Of a stretch of 64,000 nucleotides of DNA, positions 10,566-20,084 are shown piece by piece. A program made the translations under genes and the position numbers. The stretch's first letter is position 1. Each line of letters starts with the position of its first letter. Location: positions 39,116,594 through 39,180,593 of the forward strand of contig JAJKFL010000011.1 of NCBI GenBank assembly GCA_021186555.1, written 5' to 3'. The notes beneath the pieces are model-generated. The model was not told the DNA's origin. It saw only the letters and a program-made list of their open reading frames with translations, and made no database searches. Origin of the DNA: Reticulitermes speratus. Taxonomy: Eukaryota > Arthropoda > Insecta > Blattodea > Rhinotermitidae.

Positions 10566-10665
10566 CGACTGTGTGAGTTCATCAGACTGTATAGCGTCAA
10601 ATGGGGATGGCTAGTGAATATAGTGAATAATGAATTGGAAATTATGTGGAAGGAAGCGATCTTGG
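10566..10665 (+). repeat. Unclassified dispersed repeat (shared with 53.7 kb)
   Basis: GTATAGCGTCAAATG and TAGTGAATAATGAATTGGAA here match GTATAGCTTCGAATG and the same TAGTGAATAATGAATTGGAA at 53690-53725, in the same order and spacing. It belongs to some dispersed repeat family that I cannot name. Confidence 0.6.
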
Positions 10666-11478
10666 AGGTACTGAGGAAAGTCTTCTATTGCTTCCGGTCA
10701 GTCATGCACAGTGTTCAGACAGGCGATGTGCAGGTGGAAAGGAATGGCGAAGAAACAGCGGTATTAGGTAAGGGTCAATTGAATGTATACAGAAGGGATG
10801 AATAAGGAACGATAAAGGGAAACAAAGATATGAAAATAAGACTGAGTGAGTAGCACAGGAAGAAAGAAAGGAAGCAAGAAAGAAACGAATGTCAGTACGC
10901 TGTACGTACCGAAAGCTTTTTGAAATTGGGGCGGGAAAGATTATCTGTCTTACCCTTAGAAGTACTAAATCTGTTTTCTTGGGACTGAAGTCAAGTGAAA
11001 TTGGAAAAGTGAAATTGGAAAAGCACGATGCAACTTGATCTGCTTTTTGTGATAAGACTGAGAACGAAGTTACATCTCTGTCTTTCAGCACATTTTCAAT
11101 CACAGAGCTGCCAACTGTGTAAGTGAAAACTACATAACATACACATATAGTCAATTTTAATTTGTTATCAAGTTACATAGATTGTTTTTAACACGACGCC
11201 GTGTTGGAGCGACGTTGCCCCTTAATTCGTGCCTCTGATTGTAAGGGGATATATGGTACAGACGCTGTGTTTAGCAACAAGGGCATATCTGAATGTAGGA
11301 AAATGCATAAATGAAAGCGAAATTAAAACGAGTTTCGGTTTTGTCACGTTTCAGGATTCGTAAGTGTTTCGGTTTACAAATTTGAAAACGCGTATTTCTG
11401 ATGCTTGGTACCGACAGTCGGTCATGTCGGAGTTAAGGCATAAGTGCGTATCCTGCAACTTTCAGGTTACAAACACTA
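10666..11478. other. Non-coding stretch with purine-rich tract
   Basis: About 10790-10890 is strongly purine-rich on the plus strand (AGGAAGAAAGAAAGG and similar). The 150-codon minus frame at 10702-11154 runs through this low-complexity tract and shows no domain, so I do not call it a gene. Confidence 0.4.
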
Positions 11479-11743
11479 TTTTTTTTTTCCAATGGCTCGA
11501 CAGCCCCTTGGGGGCCTATGCCGCCTCATTTTACGACGCTTCACAATCACACTCAGTCACGCCACACTCGGTAGGACTCCTCTGGACGAGTGACCAGCCC
11601 GTCGCAGAGACCTCTACCTGACAACACACAACACTCACAACAGACAGACATCTATGTCCTAGGCGGAATTCGAACCCGCAATCCCAGTAAGCGAACGGCC
11701 GTAGACCCAAGCCTTAGACCGCGCGGCCACTGGGATCGGCTAG
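11479..11743 (-). mobile_element. SINE-A copy
   Basis: Minus-strand copy. On the plus strand it starts with a T-run and CCAATGGCTCGACAGCCCC (the 3' end) and finishes with GGCCACTGGGATCGGC (the head). B box GGTTCGAATTCC and A box GGCCGCGCGGTCTAAGGC are visible on the minus strand. CACTAT lies on both sides (about 11473-11478 and 11748-11753), a weak candidate for a target-site duplication. Confidence 0.9.
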
Positions 11744-12234
11744 AAGCACTATACGCGCTTTTAATACTGTCTGTTTTGAGGCGTTAGACACAAAATTAGG
11801 CTCAAGCTCCGTATTCCGAAAACCATAAAAGTATTTTTTATATATGTGCTTTCTGCATTTTCGAATATTTAGTGAAATACAGTGACAAGAACATCAATGC
11901 CTGTGATTTATTGTGTAACTGTGTATTCTGTTAACTGGATCAAATGAATTAATTTTCAAAGCCTGTGACGTAGGAAGTTGCAGAGAGACTGCGTTTGAAT
12001 AAGTGGAGCTTTGTAAAAAAAAAAAAGAGAATTTATGTTTTGTTTTGCTTTCGTCACTAAATGTGCCAGTGTGCTTTTTTTTTAAGAAAAAAAAGAAAAG
12101 AGATGACAATTAGAGTAAACAGGAGAGTATGTACAGTAAAGCTGCTAAAAATTATGATAATTGCAATAATAATAATAATAATAATAAAGGACTTAGGAAC
12201 ATAATCTGGTGTCCTCCGATTCGCTGTATAAAAT
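11744..12234. other. A-rich non-coding stretch
   Basis: Contains several A homopolymers (about 12014-12025, 12077-12095) and an AAT microsatellite at about 12167-12187. No gene is recognised. Confidence 0.4.
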
Positions 12235-12715
12235 TATGAACATTAAAATGTACAGAATTATAATTTTGCCTTTTGATTTATATGGGTGTGAAACTTGGTC
12301 TCTCATATTGTGGAACATAGGCTGAGGGTGTTCGAGAATAGGGTGCTGAGGGGGATATTTGGAGGGAGAAGGGAGAAGTGACAGGAGACTGGAGAGAATT
12401 ACATTTTGAGAAACTTCATGATTTGTACTATTCACGAAATAATATGACGGTGACCAAATCATGGAAAGACGAGGTGGCACGTTTTTGGGGGATAAGAAAG
12501 ATGCACGCATGATTTTGGTGGGGAAACAGCCTACTTGGTAGGTCTAGAAGTAGATATGATGGTAAGATTAAAGTGGAGCAAAGGTTGGGTGACGTGGAGT
12601 GGATTGATCTGGCTTTGGGGAGGGACAAATGGCAAGCTGTTGTGAACACTGTGATGAGCATTCGTATCCAACAAAATTCAATGAATTTCTTGAGCAGTTG
12701 AGCAACGATTAGCTT
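12235..12715 (+). mobile_element. LINE reverse transcriptase relic
   Basis: A broken plus-strand frame reads ILPFDLYGCETWSL near 12258-12300 and then, across frameshifts and stops, pieces of the RT C-terminal end: RVFENRVLRGIFG, KLHDLYYS, KSWKDEVA, VEWIDLALGRDKWQAVVN and NEFLEQ. The order matches the LINE ends at 6.6 and 54 kb. It is a dead, 5'-truncated copy, more diverged than those two. Confidence 0.8.
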
Positions 12716-13385
12716 CTGAAGAAGGATGTGCTCCGTGGTGTTGGTTGTATAAGGTAATATTTAACTGTATGGATGTGATGACGTCATCATGCAGGTGTTG
12801 GAAGTGGTTGCCGGCAGGAACGCCATCTTGCAGTTAACAAAAGGAATATCCTGCTGCATTCAATCCTCTCCGAATCAACAACAAAATTGAAGTCGCGTTT
12901 TTTAAATCAAATTTCTAGGCTCTGCTCTTCGAGATCTGACACACGTGACTCTCTCAAAGCTGTACACGTGTGTGTATCCGCCCCAGCTTTTCCTGTATTT
13001 ACATGTTATTCGAGAAGCGAAGATTGTTTGCACAAGACTTCAGACGTTTCATTGCGAGCAGCTTGCTTCATATTTACACGAAAGAAAGTAAATTAGGACA
13101 TTTTCGTCTAGCTGGAAAGAGGAGAGCTTCTAGATATTTGCTTCGTGCGTGGTTCGGTGCGTGGTTCGGTGCGTGAGTGAGGTGCGTGGTTCGGTGCGTG
13201 AGTGAGGGAGAAAACTGAATCCTAGCCATTACGTCAAATCCCGTGGAGTCCTGACGACGCTCATAGCCGCTATTCTGCTCAAGAAATTACCTTTTGCTTT
13301 ATATACCACGAAGATTAATTACCTTTTCCACAAAAGCGTCCATTGGTCCGTGTCCGGAATCAAATGTATCCAGTCCGCAGCTTTT
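12716..13385. other. Non-coding stretch
   Basis: Contains a GTGCGTGGTTCG-type repeat (about 13143-13205: GGTTCGGTGCGTG in several partial copies). The open frames at 12887-13176 overlap and match nothing I know. Confidence 0.4.
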
Positions 13386-13440
13386 CACTTTACTTCCTTA
13401 ACAAATTTTAATATTATTTTCCCTTCTACGTCTGTTTCTT
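13386..13440 (-). mobile_element. LINE fragment left of the 30-bp array
   Basis: AATTTTAATATTATTTTCCC and TTCTACGTCTG are closely similar to ATTTTAATATTATCCTCCC and ATCTACGCCTG at 6796-6825 in the LINE 3' end. On the minus strand this is the RRRWEDNIK region of the reverse transcriptase. The fragment ends exactly where the minisatellite starts. Confidence 0.75.
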
Positions 13441-13920
13441 GTGGATTTTGCAGCCAGAAGTTTGTATTTTGTGGATTTTGCAGCCAGAAGTCTGTATTTT
13501 GTGGATTTTGCAGCCAGAAGTCTGTATTTTGTGGATTTTGCAGCCAGAAGTCTGTATTTTGTGGATTTTGCAGCCAGAAGTCTGTATTTTGTGGATTTTG
13601 CAGCCAGAAGTCTGTATTTTGTGGATTTTGCAGCCAGAAGTCTGTATTTTGTGGATTTTGCAGCCAGAAGTCTGTATTTTGTGGATTTTGCAGCCAGAAG
13701 TCTGTATTTTGTGGATTTTGCAGCCAGAAGTCTGTATTTTGTGGATTTTGCAGCCAGAAGTCTGTATTTTGTAGATTTTGCAGCCAGAAGTCTGTATTTT
13801 GTGGATTTTGCAGCCAGAAGTCTGTATTTTGTGGATTTTGCAGCCAGAAGTCTGTATTTTGTGGATTTTGCAGCCAGAAGTCTGTATTTTGTGGATTTTG
13901 CAGCCAGAAGTCTGTATTCA
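13439..13920. repeat. 30-bp minisatellite, 16 units
   Basis: The unit GTGGATTTTGCAGCCAGAAG + TCTGTATTTT is repeated 16 times with only two or three substitutions (a T at the first unit and GTAGATTTT at 13771). This is the most homogeneous array in the window. Thirty bases equal ten codons, so frames are open on both strands (for example 13350-13973 +), giving repeated SQKSVFCGFC. LINE-derived sequence lies on both sides, so the array appears to have grown within a LINE relic. Confidence 0.96.
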
Positions 13921-13990
13921 TTTCTGATCTCACCATGCGTGCTACGTACCTCGCCCTATCAAATACGCCTTGACATGATGATCCCTAAAA
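13921..13990 (-). mobile_element. LINE fragment right of the 30-bp array
   Basis: TTTCTGATCTCACCATGCGT and GCTACGTACC correspond to the region 3' on the plus strand of the LINE end, where CACACGTGCTACATGCCCCG encodes GHVARV on the minus strand. Together with 13386-13440 it shows that one LINE copy brackets the array. Confidence 0.55.
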
Positions 13991-14049
13991 TATAAGGCTA
14001 GAATACGAACTGTAAGACTCGTCTTATGTTATTGCATTATTTACTGTGT

Positions 14050-14078
14050 ATGTGTGTGTGTGTGTGTGTGTGTGATGT
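14050..14078. repeat. (TG)n microsatellite
   Basis: A TG dinucleotide run with one TATG interruption at the start. No further role is visible. Confidence 0.9.
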
Positions 14079-14099
14079 ATATTTGTGTAATCAAAAAAC

Positions 14100-14496
14100 C
14101 AATCCCAGTACAAGAATACCGTTAAAAGCAAATTAATTTTTTTATCTACATGTTTCGGCCCAATAATGCCATCCGTATGGTGACTATAATACTAGGTGTA
14201 TAGCAATATTCAATTTCTATCATTTTAACCACTGTATAAATTATACCATTGATGTAAAACAAATCAGTGTAAATTAAAAATACTGAAGTCCCTGAAGATG
14301 AACCGGGATAAAGTTCGAAACATGTAGCACTGTATTTCACAATTTAATAGTGAATAAAAGTGTACATTTGTCGGACAGTAAACATACATAATGTCCTATA
14401 ATCTTACACGATCCCCCTTAGGATGAACCTATTTGGCCGAAACATGTTGAAGATAAAAATAAATTTTTATCGGTATTTATTGGTGTCCTGGGATTG
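14100..14496. repeat. Foldback repeat 1 with stem motif
   Basis: Left arm (14100-14178) and right arm (14404-14496) are imperfect inverted copies: CAATCCCAG...ACATGTTTCGGCC on the left and GGCCGAAACATGT...CTGGGATTG on the right. Between them, CTGAAGATGAACC...GTTCGAAACATG (about 14291-14330) is a further copy of the same motif. The motif is a CTGANGA-like box, a short stem, and GAAAC. See also 18893 and 44779. Confidence 0.7.
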
Positions 14497-14514
14497 TTTT
14501 CGGCTGCACGATTA

Positions 14515-14600
14515 TGACGCATCTCATTATGTAGTTGTTCCATCCTCCTGTTACTTTGTCCCCCTTAGGTTCAGTTGTTCTTCTGAAACGCCCCGCCGAT
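14515..14600 (-). mobile_element. Short LINE relic
   Basis: The stretch TGTAGTTGTTCCATCCTCC through TTCTTCTGAAACGCC is similar to the segment of the LINE end at 6985-7045 (GTAGTCTTCTCCACTCCCC, CCCTCTTAGGCCCAAATAT). It is antisense coding sequence from the RT C-terminal part and is badly decayed. Confidence 0.5.
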
Positions 14601-14851
14601 AAATTTTTGTTGCAGTGAGTATACAGCTATATTTTACGATCTAACACCTCTTTCGGCTTTACGGACGTCGACAGTGGTACCGAAACACAGTAACAATGTC
14701 GCAGCACGAACCGTCAAATGTTTCTCCGTCGGCCTTCCTAATCACGTGGATGCAGCCATAGTCTAACTGCAGATTGGTCTTCTGGTTAACTACAGACCTC
14801 GAAACACCAATTCTGGTAAAAAGAATTGAATTACATGTGGCATGCCATTAC

Positions 14852-15612
14852 TTGGCAGCGCCACTGTCGCGCTAATGAAGCAACAGTCTGAATTTGGCAG
14901 CGCCACTGTCGCGCTAATGAAGCAACAGACCGCAGTTGGCAGCGCCACTATCGCGCTAATCAAGCAACAATGAACAGTTAACAGCGCCACTGTCGCGCTA
15001 ATGAAGCGACAGTCTGCAGTTGGCAGCGCCACTGTCGCCTTAATGAAGCAACAGTCTGCAGTTGGCAGCGCCACTATCAGGGTAATGAAATAACAGTCTG
15101 CAGTTGGCAGCGCCACTGTCGCGCTAATCAAGCAACAATGAACAGTTAGCAGCGCCACTGTCGCGCTAATGAAGCAACAGTCTGCTGCTCACAGCGCCAC
15201 TGTCGCGCTAATGAAGCGACAGTGTGCAGTTGGCAGCGCCACTGTCGCCTTAATGAAGCAACAGTCTGCAGTTGGCAGCGCCACTATCAGGGTAATGAAA
15301 TAACAGTCTGCAGTTGGCAGCGCCACTGTCGCGCTAATGAAGCAACAGTCTGCAGTTGGCAGCGCCACTATCGCGGTAATGAAATAACAGTCTGCAGTTG
15401 GCAGCGCCACTGTCGCGCTAATGAAGCAACAGTCTGCAGTTGGCAGCGCCACTATCGCGGTAATGAAATAACAGTCTGCAGTTGGCAGCGCCACTGTCGC
15501 GCTAATGAAGCAACAGTCTGCAGTTGGCAGCGCCACTATCGCGGTAATGAAATAACAGTCTGCTGTTGGCAGCGCCACTGTCGCGCTAATGAAGCAACAG
15601 TCTGCAGTTGCC
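14852..15612. repeat. 42-bp minisatellite, about 18 units
   Basis: The unit is built from GTCTGCAGTTGGCAGCGCCA, CTGTCGCGCT and AATGAAGCAACA. In the right half (about 15240-15610) two unit types alternate strictly, one with GCGCTAATGAAGCAACAG and one with GCGGTAATGAAATAACAG, giving an 84-bp higher-order period. Forty-two bases equal 14 codons, which explains the open frames on both strands. Confidence 0.95.
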
Positions 15613-15903
15613 GCTTGCATATAGCCGAGGGGTGAATCTTCAGAACTCGGTGTGCCAGAAGGTGAATATCATCGTGGATAACTGTTCAGTTTAGTTTGGT
15701 GTTGTCGAACTTTTGTGCCGCACGTAATAAGAACAAATAACCTTGATGAAATTAGAAGGCTCGTGAATTTAGACACCTGTCTGAGACAGATCCTCATTTT
15801 ATCTGACAAATACCATTTGTCATTCCCCACCGCGTGTTTGGTCAGTCGGTTGAATGGTCGAAGTTAGAACGAGAAGCGAGCAGGCAGTAAGTGGCAAACG
15901 ATA
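15613..15903. other. Non-coding stretch
   Basis: No open frame, repeat or element is recognised between the 42-bp array and the SINE-B copy. Confidence 0.4.
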
Positions 15904-16160
15904 GTAAAGGTAAAGGTAAAGGTCACCCTATAACGGGCCATGAAGGCCCAGAGGGGGAATAGAGGTATAGCTGTACTCTTTCTTTAACCTTGGCACTAGA
16001 TGGGGGTGGGTGGTCAACTCCACGCCCCGACCGCTTTACCCCCGGTAAAGAGACCTGGTACCCATTGTATAGGAGGCTGGGTGGGCCCCAGGGCCGGTCT
16101 GGACGGGTACTGAATATCTCGCCCCCACCGAGATCGATCCCAGGACCGTCCAGCCTGAAA
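15904..16160 (-). mobile_element. SINE-B copy, 5'-truncated
   Basis: On the plus strand it starts with GGTAAAGGTAAAGGTAAAGG (the 3' tail, CTTTAC repeats on the minus strand), then CCATGAAGGCCCAGAGGG, GTAGCTCTACTCTTTC-like and CGCTTTACCCCCGG core segments, and ends at GGGACCGTCCAGCC. The tRNA A-box part is missing at the right, so the copy is short at its 5' end. The B-box region is altered to GAGATCGATCCC. Confidence 0.88.
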
Positions 16161-16194
16161 CTATAATTGGCACATAAAATAATTATCACGTACG

Positions 16195-16505
16195 TGTTAC
16201 TTATTCGAGGTACCAGCCCCTGTGTTTAATAAGGACCAAAACGTGATGGCATATCGGGTAGTGAAGGATAGCTCCACCCATTCTTATCTTCGTTACTGCT
16301 TGGAGCTGGGTAGTTAGCTGCACTCTCCGGACAATTTACCCTAAGGTAAATGGCCCCCGGTACCCGCTTTACAGAGGGTTTTGTGGGCCGAATTGTTGTG
16401 GATGCTGTGGGTAAAGGAAAAGTCTACTTCTGCCGGGAATCGAACCCGAATGCCCCGTTCGTCCATCCAATGTCTTAGTTACTAAATCTACTTTGATGAT
16501 GGAGG
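16195..16505 (-). mobile_element. tRNA-headed SINE related to SINE-B
   Basis: The minus strand carries a B box GGGTTCGATTCCCGG (16432-16446), an A-box-like TAGTAACTAAGACATTGG upstream, and then a GGTACCGGGGGCCATTTACC-like core near 16325-16370. The core resembles the central domain of SINE-B and SINE-C. The tail end is unclear. The family is uncertain, but it is not SINE-A. Confidence 0.65.
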
Positions 16506-17924
16506 CATCAGGTTTGTCTGAAACGTCTACCAGAATACAAAACGTCAAGTTGCGCAAGACAGTAATCTTTGTAGGAACTGTGCACTGTCATGGCTTGTAA
16601 GGACATTACAATATGATCGTTATTGGAATGGGCCCCCGGGGGGGTGTGGTTTATGGCATACACAGTAGAGGGCAGTGGGACACGACAGGCCTGCCTGTCT
16701 TTGCTTTCCCTGAAAGGTTTGTAAGAGGGTGAGAATTGATTACTGCTGGCTGTCTCAGACACCCCAACCCCCACTACACTTCTCAGAAACAATCCTAAGC
16801 CCTCGACAACTTCTCCGAAAATAAGTGAAAACGTATCGATCTGCCTTCCATTTCTGATTCGCGCTGCCTTTTAGCTGTCCCATCAGCCACTATTGTTATT
16901 AAAGGCGGGAAGGGAGAAAGATGAACATTTGTCACACAAATTCGCAATGAAACTGATGGCACTGACATATGTCAAGTCATTAACGGAAGTGCCTTCACTC
17001 TGAACGCATGTAATTCGGAGTGTCACACAAATACTTCAAATTAGGAATGAAGCTATACATATATTCTGCGCACTTCGCTATCCTGAGGTCCAACCTGATC
17101 CCTGTCGTAACGGTATAGGTCGTCCACGGACTTGTGAGCTGTGGGCGGACGTGGCTAACAGTGATCCCTCACTCACCCGCCAGTCCAATGCGTAGACTTG
17201 CTGTATTTTCAAGTCTGACGGATAAGGGCACACTAGCTACGCCTGTCCAGAGCTGACATATTGATGAATGACATTACCATGGGCTCCTTCAAAGGTAAAA
17301 TGCGACCGGAGCGCCAAACTGTCGGTGGTTAAGAATTTATGAAAGAGTGTGATGGTGGTCTGTTTAATTGTATATAGCCAGCAGAGTGCTTGTCTCCTGT
17401 ATGCTTACGAAACGTCAAAATCCTCATAACCTGTTCGCCGTTCTTACAAAAGTGTGTGATTTGTGTGTTGCCAACTACATTGTTATTTAAAGCTAAATTA
17501 TTCACTTACTGTATCGCTACAGTTACGTACGGAGACTTTAAACACATAATTCAATCCGTCCGAATGGAGTTTGTCTATTTGTTACCAAATCCCTTGGCAG
17601 TCATTTGTAATTCGTGAGTAATTGAAATTTTAATTACGTTTGTATCAGCTAATAATGCGATTAGGATCGTGTTGTAATTAATTTTTCGTCCACGAATTTT
17701 GAGGGATTTAGTTCGCGCATTTAACCACAGAATGCTCTTAAGTCTTGACGTCAGTCGCCTGTTTGCTGTTCAGTGTCACGCTTCATCCGTTTTGATTTGC
17801 TATTTATTTTGAGATTTTAGGAAACGATTATTTAATCCTTGGAAATTTCACAGCTGCATAATTAACAAAACCAAGTTTAACCAATTACATGTGTGCGCTT
17901 ATATCGCCACTATCATAGCTGTAT
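16506..17924. other. Non-coding stretch, 1.4 kb
   Basis: Includes GATGATGGAGGCATC...CTGAAACGTC near 16498-16530, which resembles the foldback stem motif, and a C/G homopolymer at about 16630-16643. The 75-codon frame at 17390-17617 is unremarkable. No gene is recognised. Confidence 0.4.
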
Positions 17925-17975
17925 GACGTGCAAATCGCCATGACGTGCAAATCACCATGACGTGCAAATCGCCAA
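17925..17975. repeat. Short CRE-like tandem repeat
   Basis: ATGACGTGCAAATCGCC-type 17-bp units occur three times (TATGACGTGCAAATCGCC, ATGACGTGCAAATCACC, ATGACGTGCAAATCGCC). Each holds TGACGTG, a half-CRE-like motif, and GTGCAAAT, close to an octamer motif. This may be chance; no gene lies nearby. Confidence 0.6.
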
Positions 17976-18002
17976 TTTCCTCACGTGATTAATGCTTCTT
18001 AC

Positions 18003-18150
18003 CGGTATAGCTCAGTAAGTGTAGTGACTAAGCTATAGGCCGGACAAATGAGAAATTCCGGTTAGATTCGGGGCAGAGTCAAGAGAATATTTCGCAGTTC
18101 CACAGTGTTCAGAGCTGCTGTGGAGCCCACACACCTCCCGAGATAAAAGA
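18003..18150 (+). mobile_element. tRNA-like SINE head
   Basis: GGTATAGCTCAGTAAGTG looks like a Pol III A box, followed about 50 bp later by a degenerate B box (GGTTAGATTCGG). Similar to the head at 18818. The body beyond about 18140 cannot be aligned to the other SINEs. Confidence 0.5.
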
Positions 18151-18815
18151 ATGAATGGAGCTATTCCTATACGCCCCAATTCATCTTCATGTTGCGAAGC
18201 TTAAAAAGTACAGCTTCAATCGGAATGCTAATACGGCACACAGAGGCACATAACTTATATTTTCCTGTAGTTTTTCTTCTTGTTTTCGGCTCCGCCTTTC
18301 TTTACAGCTAAATTTGAAACGTGAAACATTAATAATATTTGGTAACAAATGATATGAAATGGAGCAGTGTCAAGGAAACCAAGAGTTTCAGTAAATATCA
18401 CGTGATGCGGGCAGTTTGCGTGTCGGCCTTCTGCCAATTTAGCTCCACCAATGAATGCACAGTCATTCCATTGCGTCACAGGTCACGTGATTACATGCTT
18501 CCACTGTTTCTTCGGTAATCCCCCTGTTTGCGGCTCTTTTTATGTGTCAATTTCTTACTCTTTTCTTTATCTTAAATGTTTCTTTCTCTCTCATCTCCTT
18601 GTCTATTCATGTTTATTCTTTCTTTCTTTTTATTCATTCGTGGTTTTATTTTTTACTTCTAACTGTTCTGTTATTTCCTCCCGCTTCGCTTTCCTTTAGT
18701 ACTTTTTGCCTTTCCGTTATTTCATCTCTTTTTATGTGTTTTTCTAGAATTCTAATTTCTTCTTCATATTTTGTTGCTTTGTTTTTCCCCACACTTTATC
18801 TTATCACCTTTCGCA
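18151..18815. other. Pyrimidine-rich stretch
   Basis: From about 18500 to 18800 the plus strand is strongly T/C-rich (TTTCTTTCTCTCTCATCTCC, TTCTTTCTTTCTTTTTATTC). The open frames at 18451-18699 and 18542-19012 are products of this low-complexity composition, giving F/S/L-rich peptides with no domain. Confidence 0.5.
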
Positions 18816-18817
18816 CC

Positions 18818-18892
18818 TGGGATAGCTCAGTGAGTACAGTGACTGGCCTGGCGGTCTGTACCCCCAGCAGTGTGTTCAATTTCTATTCCCGG
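18818..18892 (+). mobile_element. tRNA-like SINE head
   Basis: GGGATAGCTCAGTGAGTAC resembles an A box and TTCAATTTCTATTCCCGG a decayed B box. It stops at the border of the large foldback repeat, so the SINE was either truncated or interrupted there. Confidence 0.55.
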
Positions 18893-19338
18893 CAATTGAT
18901 TATTTCTACCAACAAACGCACCAAGACAAGTTTTGTCACTGTCTTCTTTATTGAAAGAGTGCCCCAATACGTATTTCGGCAATTATGTTGCCATCATCAG
19001 GGGGTTTTTTAAGTGAGTTGTTACATAGACCAATTCTTAAGTATTGAACCATATTGCTGCATTGGTCTTATGTATCTTCTCCTTAAGACTTTGGAATTTA
19101 TAGATTTTTTTGCTTGTTGAGCGTCACTGTAACAGCTCACTTAAAAAACCCCCTGATGATGGCAATACAGGGTATACACAAAAGAATGGTGCGGTTTCAA
19201 TAGTGAATACTATTGAAACCGCACCATTGTTTTGTGTATGCCCTGTATAATTGCCGAAATGCGTATTGAGGCACTCTTTCAATAAAGAAGACAGTGACAA
19301 ACTTGTCTTGGTGCATTTGTTGGTAGAAATAATCAATT
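18893..19338. repeat. Foldback repeat 2, arms about 130 bp
   Basis: The left arm (18893-19025) and right arm (19128-19338) are inverted copies at well over 90% identity by eye, around a spacer of about 100 bp. The right arm is interrupted by the 82-bp palindrome at 19166-19247. Both arms contain the core CCTGATGATGGCAA...TTGCCGAAAT, on opposite strands: a CTGATGA box, a 5-bp GGCAA/TTGCC stem, and GAAA. Confidence 0.9.
19166..19247. mobile_element. 82-bp palindromic TA-flanked element, copy 1
   Basis: Two 39-bp arms (TACAGGGTATACACAAAAGA...) with two mismatches and a 4-base loop. The termini read TACAGGG...CCCTGTA, consistent with a Tc1/mariner-type TA target. The undisturbed opposite arm of foldback 2 shows the empty site (CAATTATGTTGCC against CAATTA-element-TTGCC), so this segment really was inserted. 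No coding capacity. Confidence 0.88.
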
Positions 19339-19366
19339 ATACAGGGCGTTTCGTTGTAGACACCCT
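19337..19366. mobile_element. Short TACAGGG...CCCTGTA palindrome ends
   Basis: TACAGGGCGTTTCG and GTAGACACCCTGTA bracket 30 bp right at the end of foldback 2. It has the same terminal style as the 82-bp element but different interior sequence, and may be a deleted relative. Confidence 0.45.
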
Positions 19367-20084
19367 GTACAAATATGCACGGTGAATATAAACTGAAGTT
19401 CGATTCCGGTGTCGGTAGATATTCGTCTGCTTGTCATTCCGATCAGACCATCTCTGGGGCCCACACAGCTTTGATCCAATGGGCAACAAGGTTTCTTTCC
19501 TAGCTGGTAAAGCGGCGGGAGCGTGACACTAGCCACATCTAGTGACGACATTAAGAAGAGTGGATACGTACCTCCACGCCGCCTGTGTCTACATGCCGTG
19601 TTATTCACTGAACACAGACATCTCCACCTTCCCCGTTATAACACGCTTTGACACTCAATTATTTTCATACCGCTTCTATATTATATTCTTGGCTTTAATT
19701 GTACTTTTCGTTTCCTTCTTTTGTAGATGTTATTGCGTGTTGTTCATTTACTCTTCGCGCTCCACTGCTACGTTTAGTTTTTTTTTTTCCTCTCTATTCT
19801 TAACTTCCTTCGTTCTCTTTACACTGTTTTATTCTTAAACCCTGCATTGTATCGCATCCGATTTTCCTGTATTTCATTTCTCCTTCTTTTTATTTATTTA
19901 TTTTAGTATTTTTTCTATACACTTTCTCTTCTCTTTGCCCTTCCTTGTCCTACTTTTTCTTTCATTCATTTTATGTTTTCCTTTCCTGTTGTCTCGCCTT
20001 GTCGTTTCCTTAATTCACCTCTATTTTTATTCCTATTCAAAACTCCACAGCCCTTTCAGAACAGCCGAAGAACGAACAACAGAT
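19367..20084. other. Pyrimidine-rich non-coding stretch
   Basis: From about 19620 to 20035 the plus strand is T/C-rich with T homopolymers (19768-19778) and TTTATTTATTTTAG-like runs. The 98-codon frame at 19542-19838 reflects that composition. No gene recognised. Confidence 0.45.

Noticed and set aside
10702..11154. 150-codon minus frame as a gene
   Set aside because: It is composed largely of a purine-rich tract read in antisense, and has no domain.
13350..13973. Cys-rich repeat protein of 207 codons
   Set aside because: Both strands are open because the 30-bp unit has no stops, and the flanks are LINE relics.
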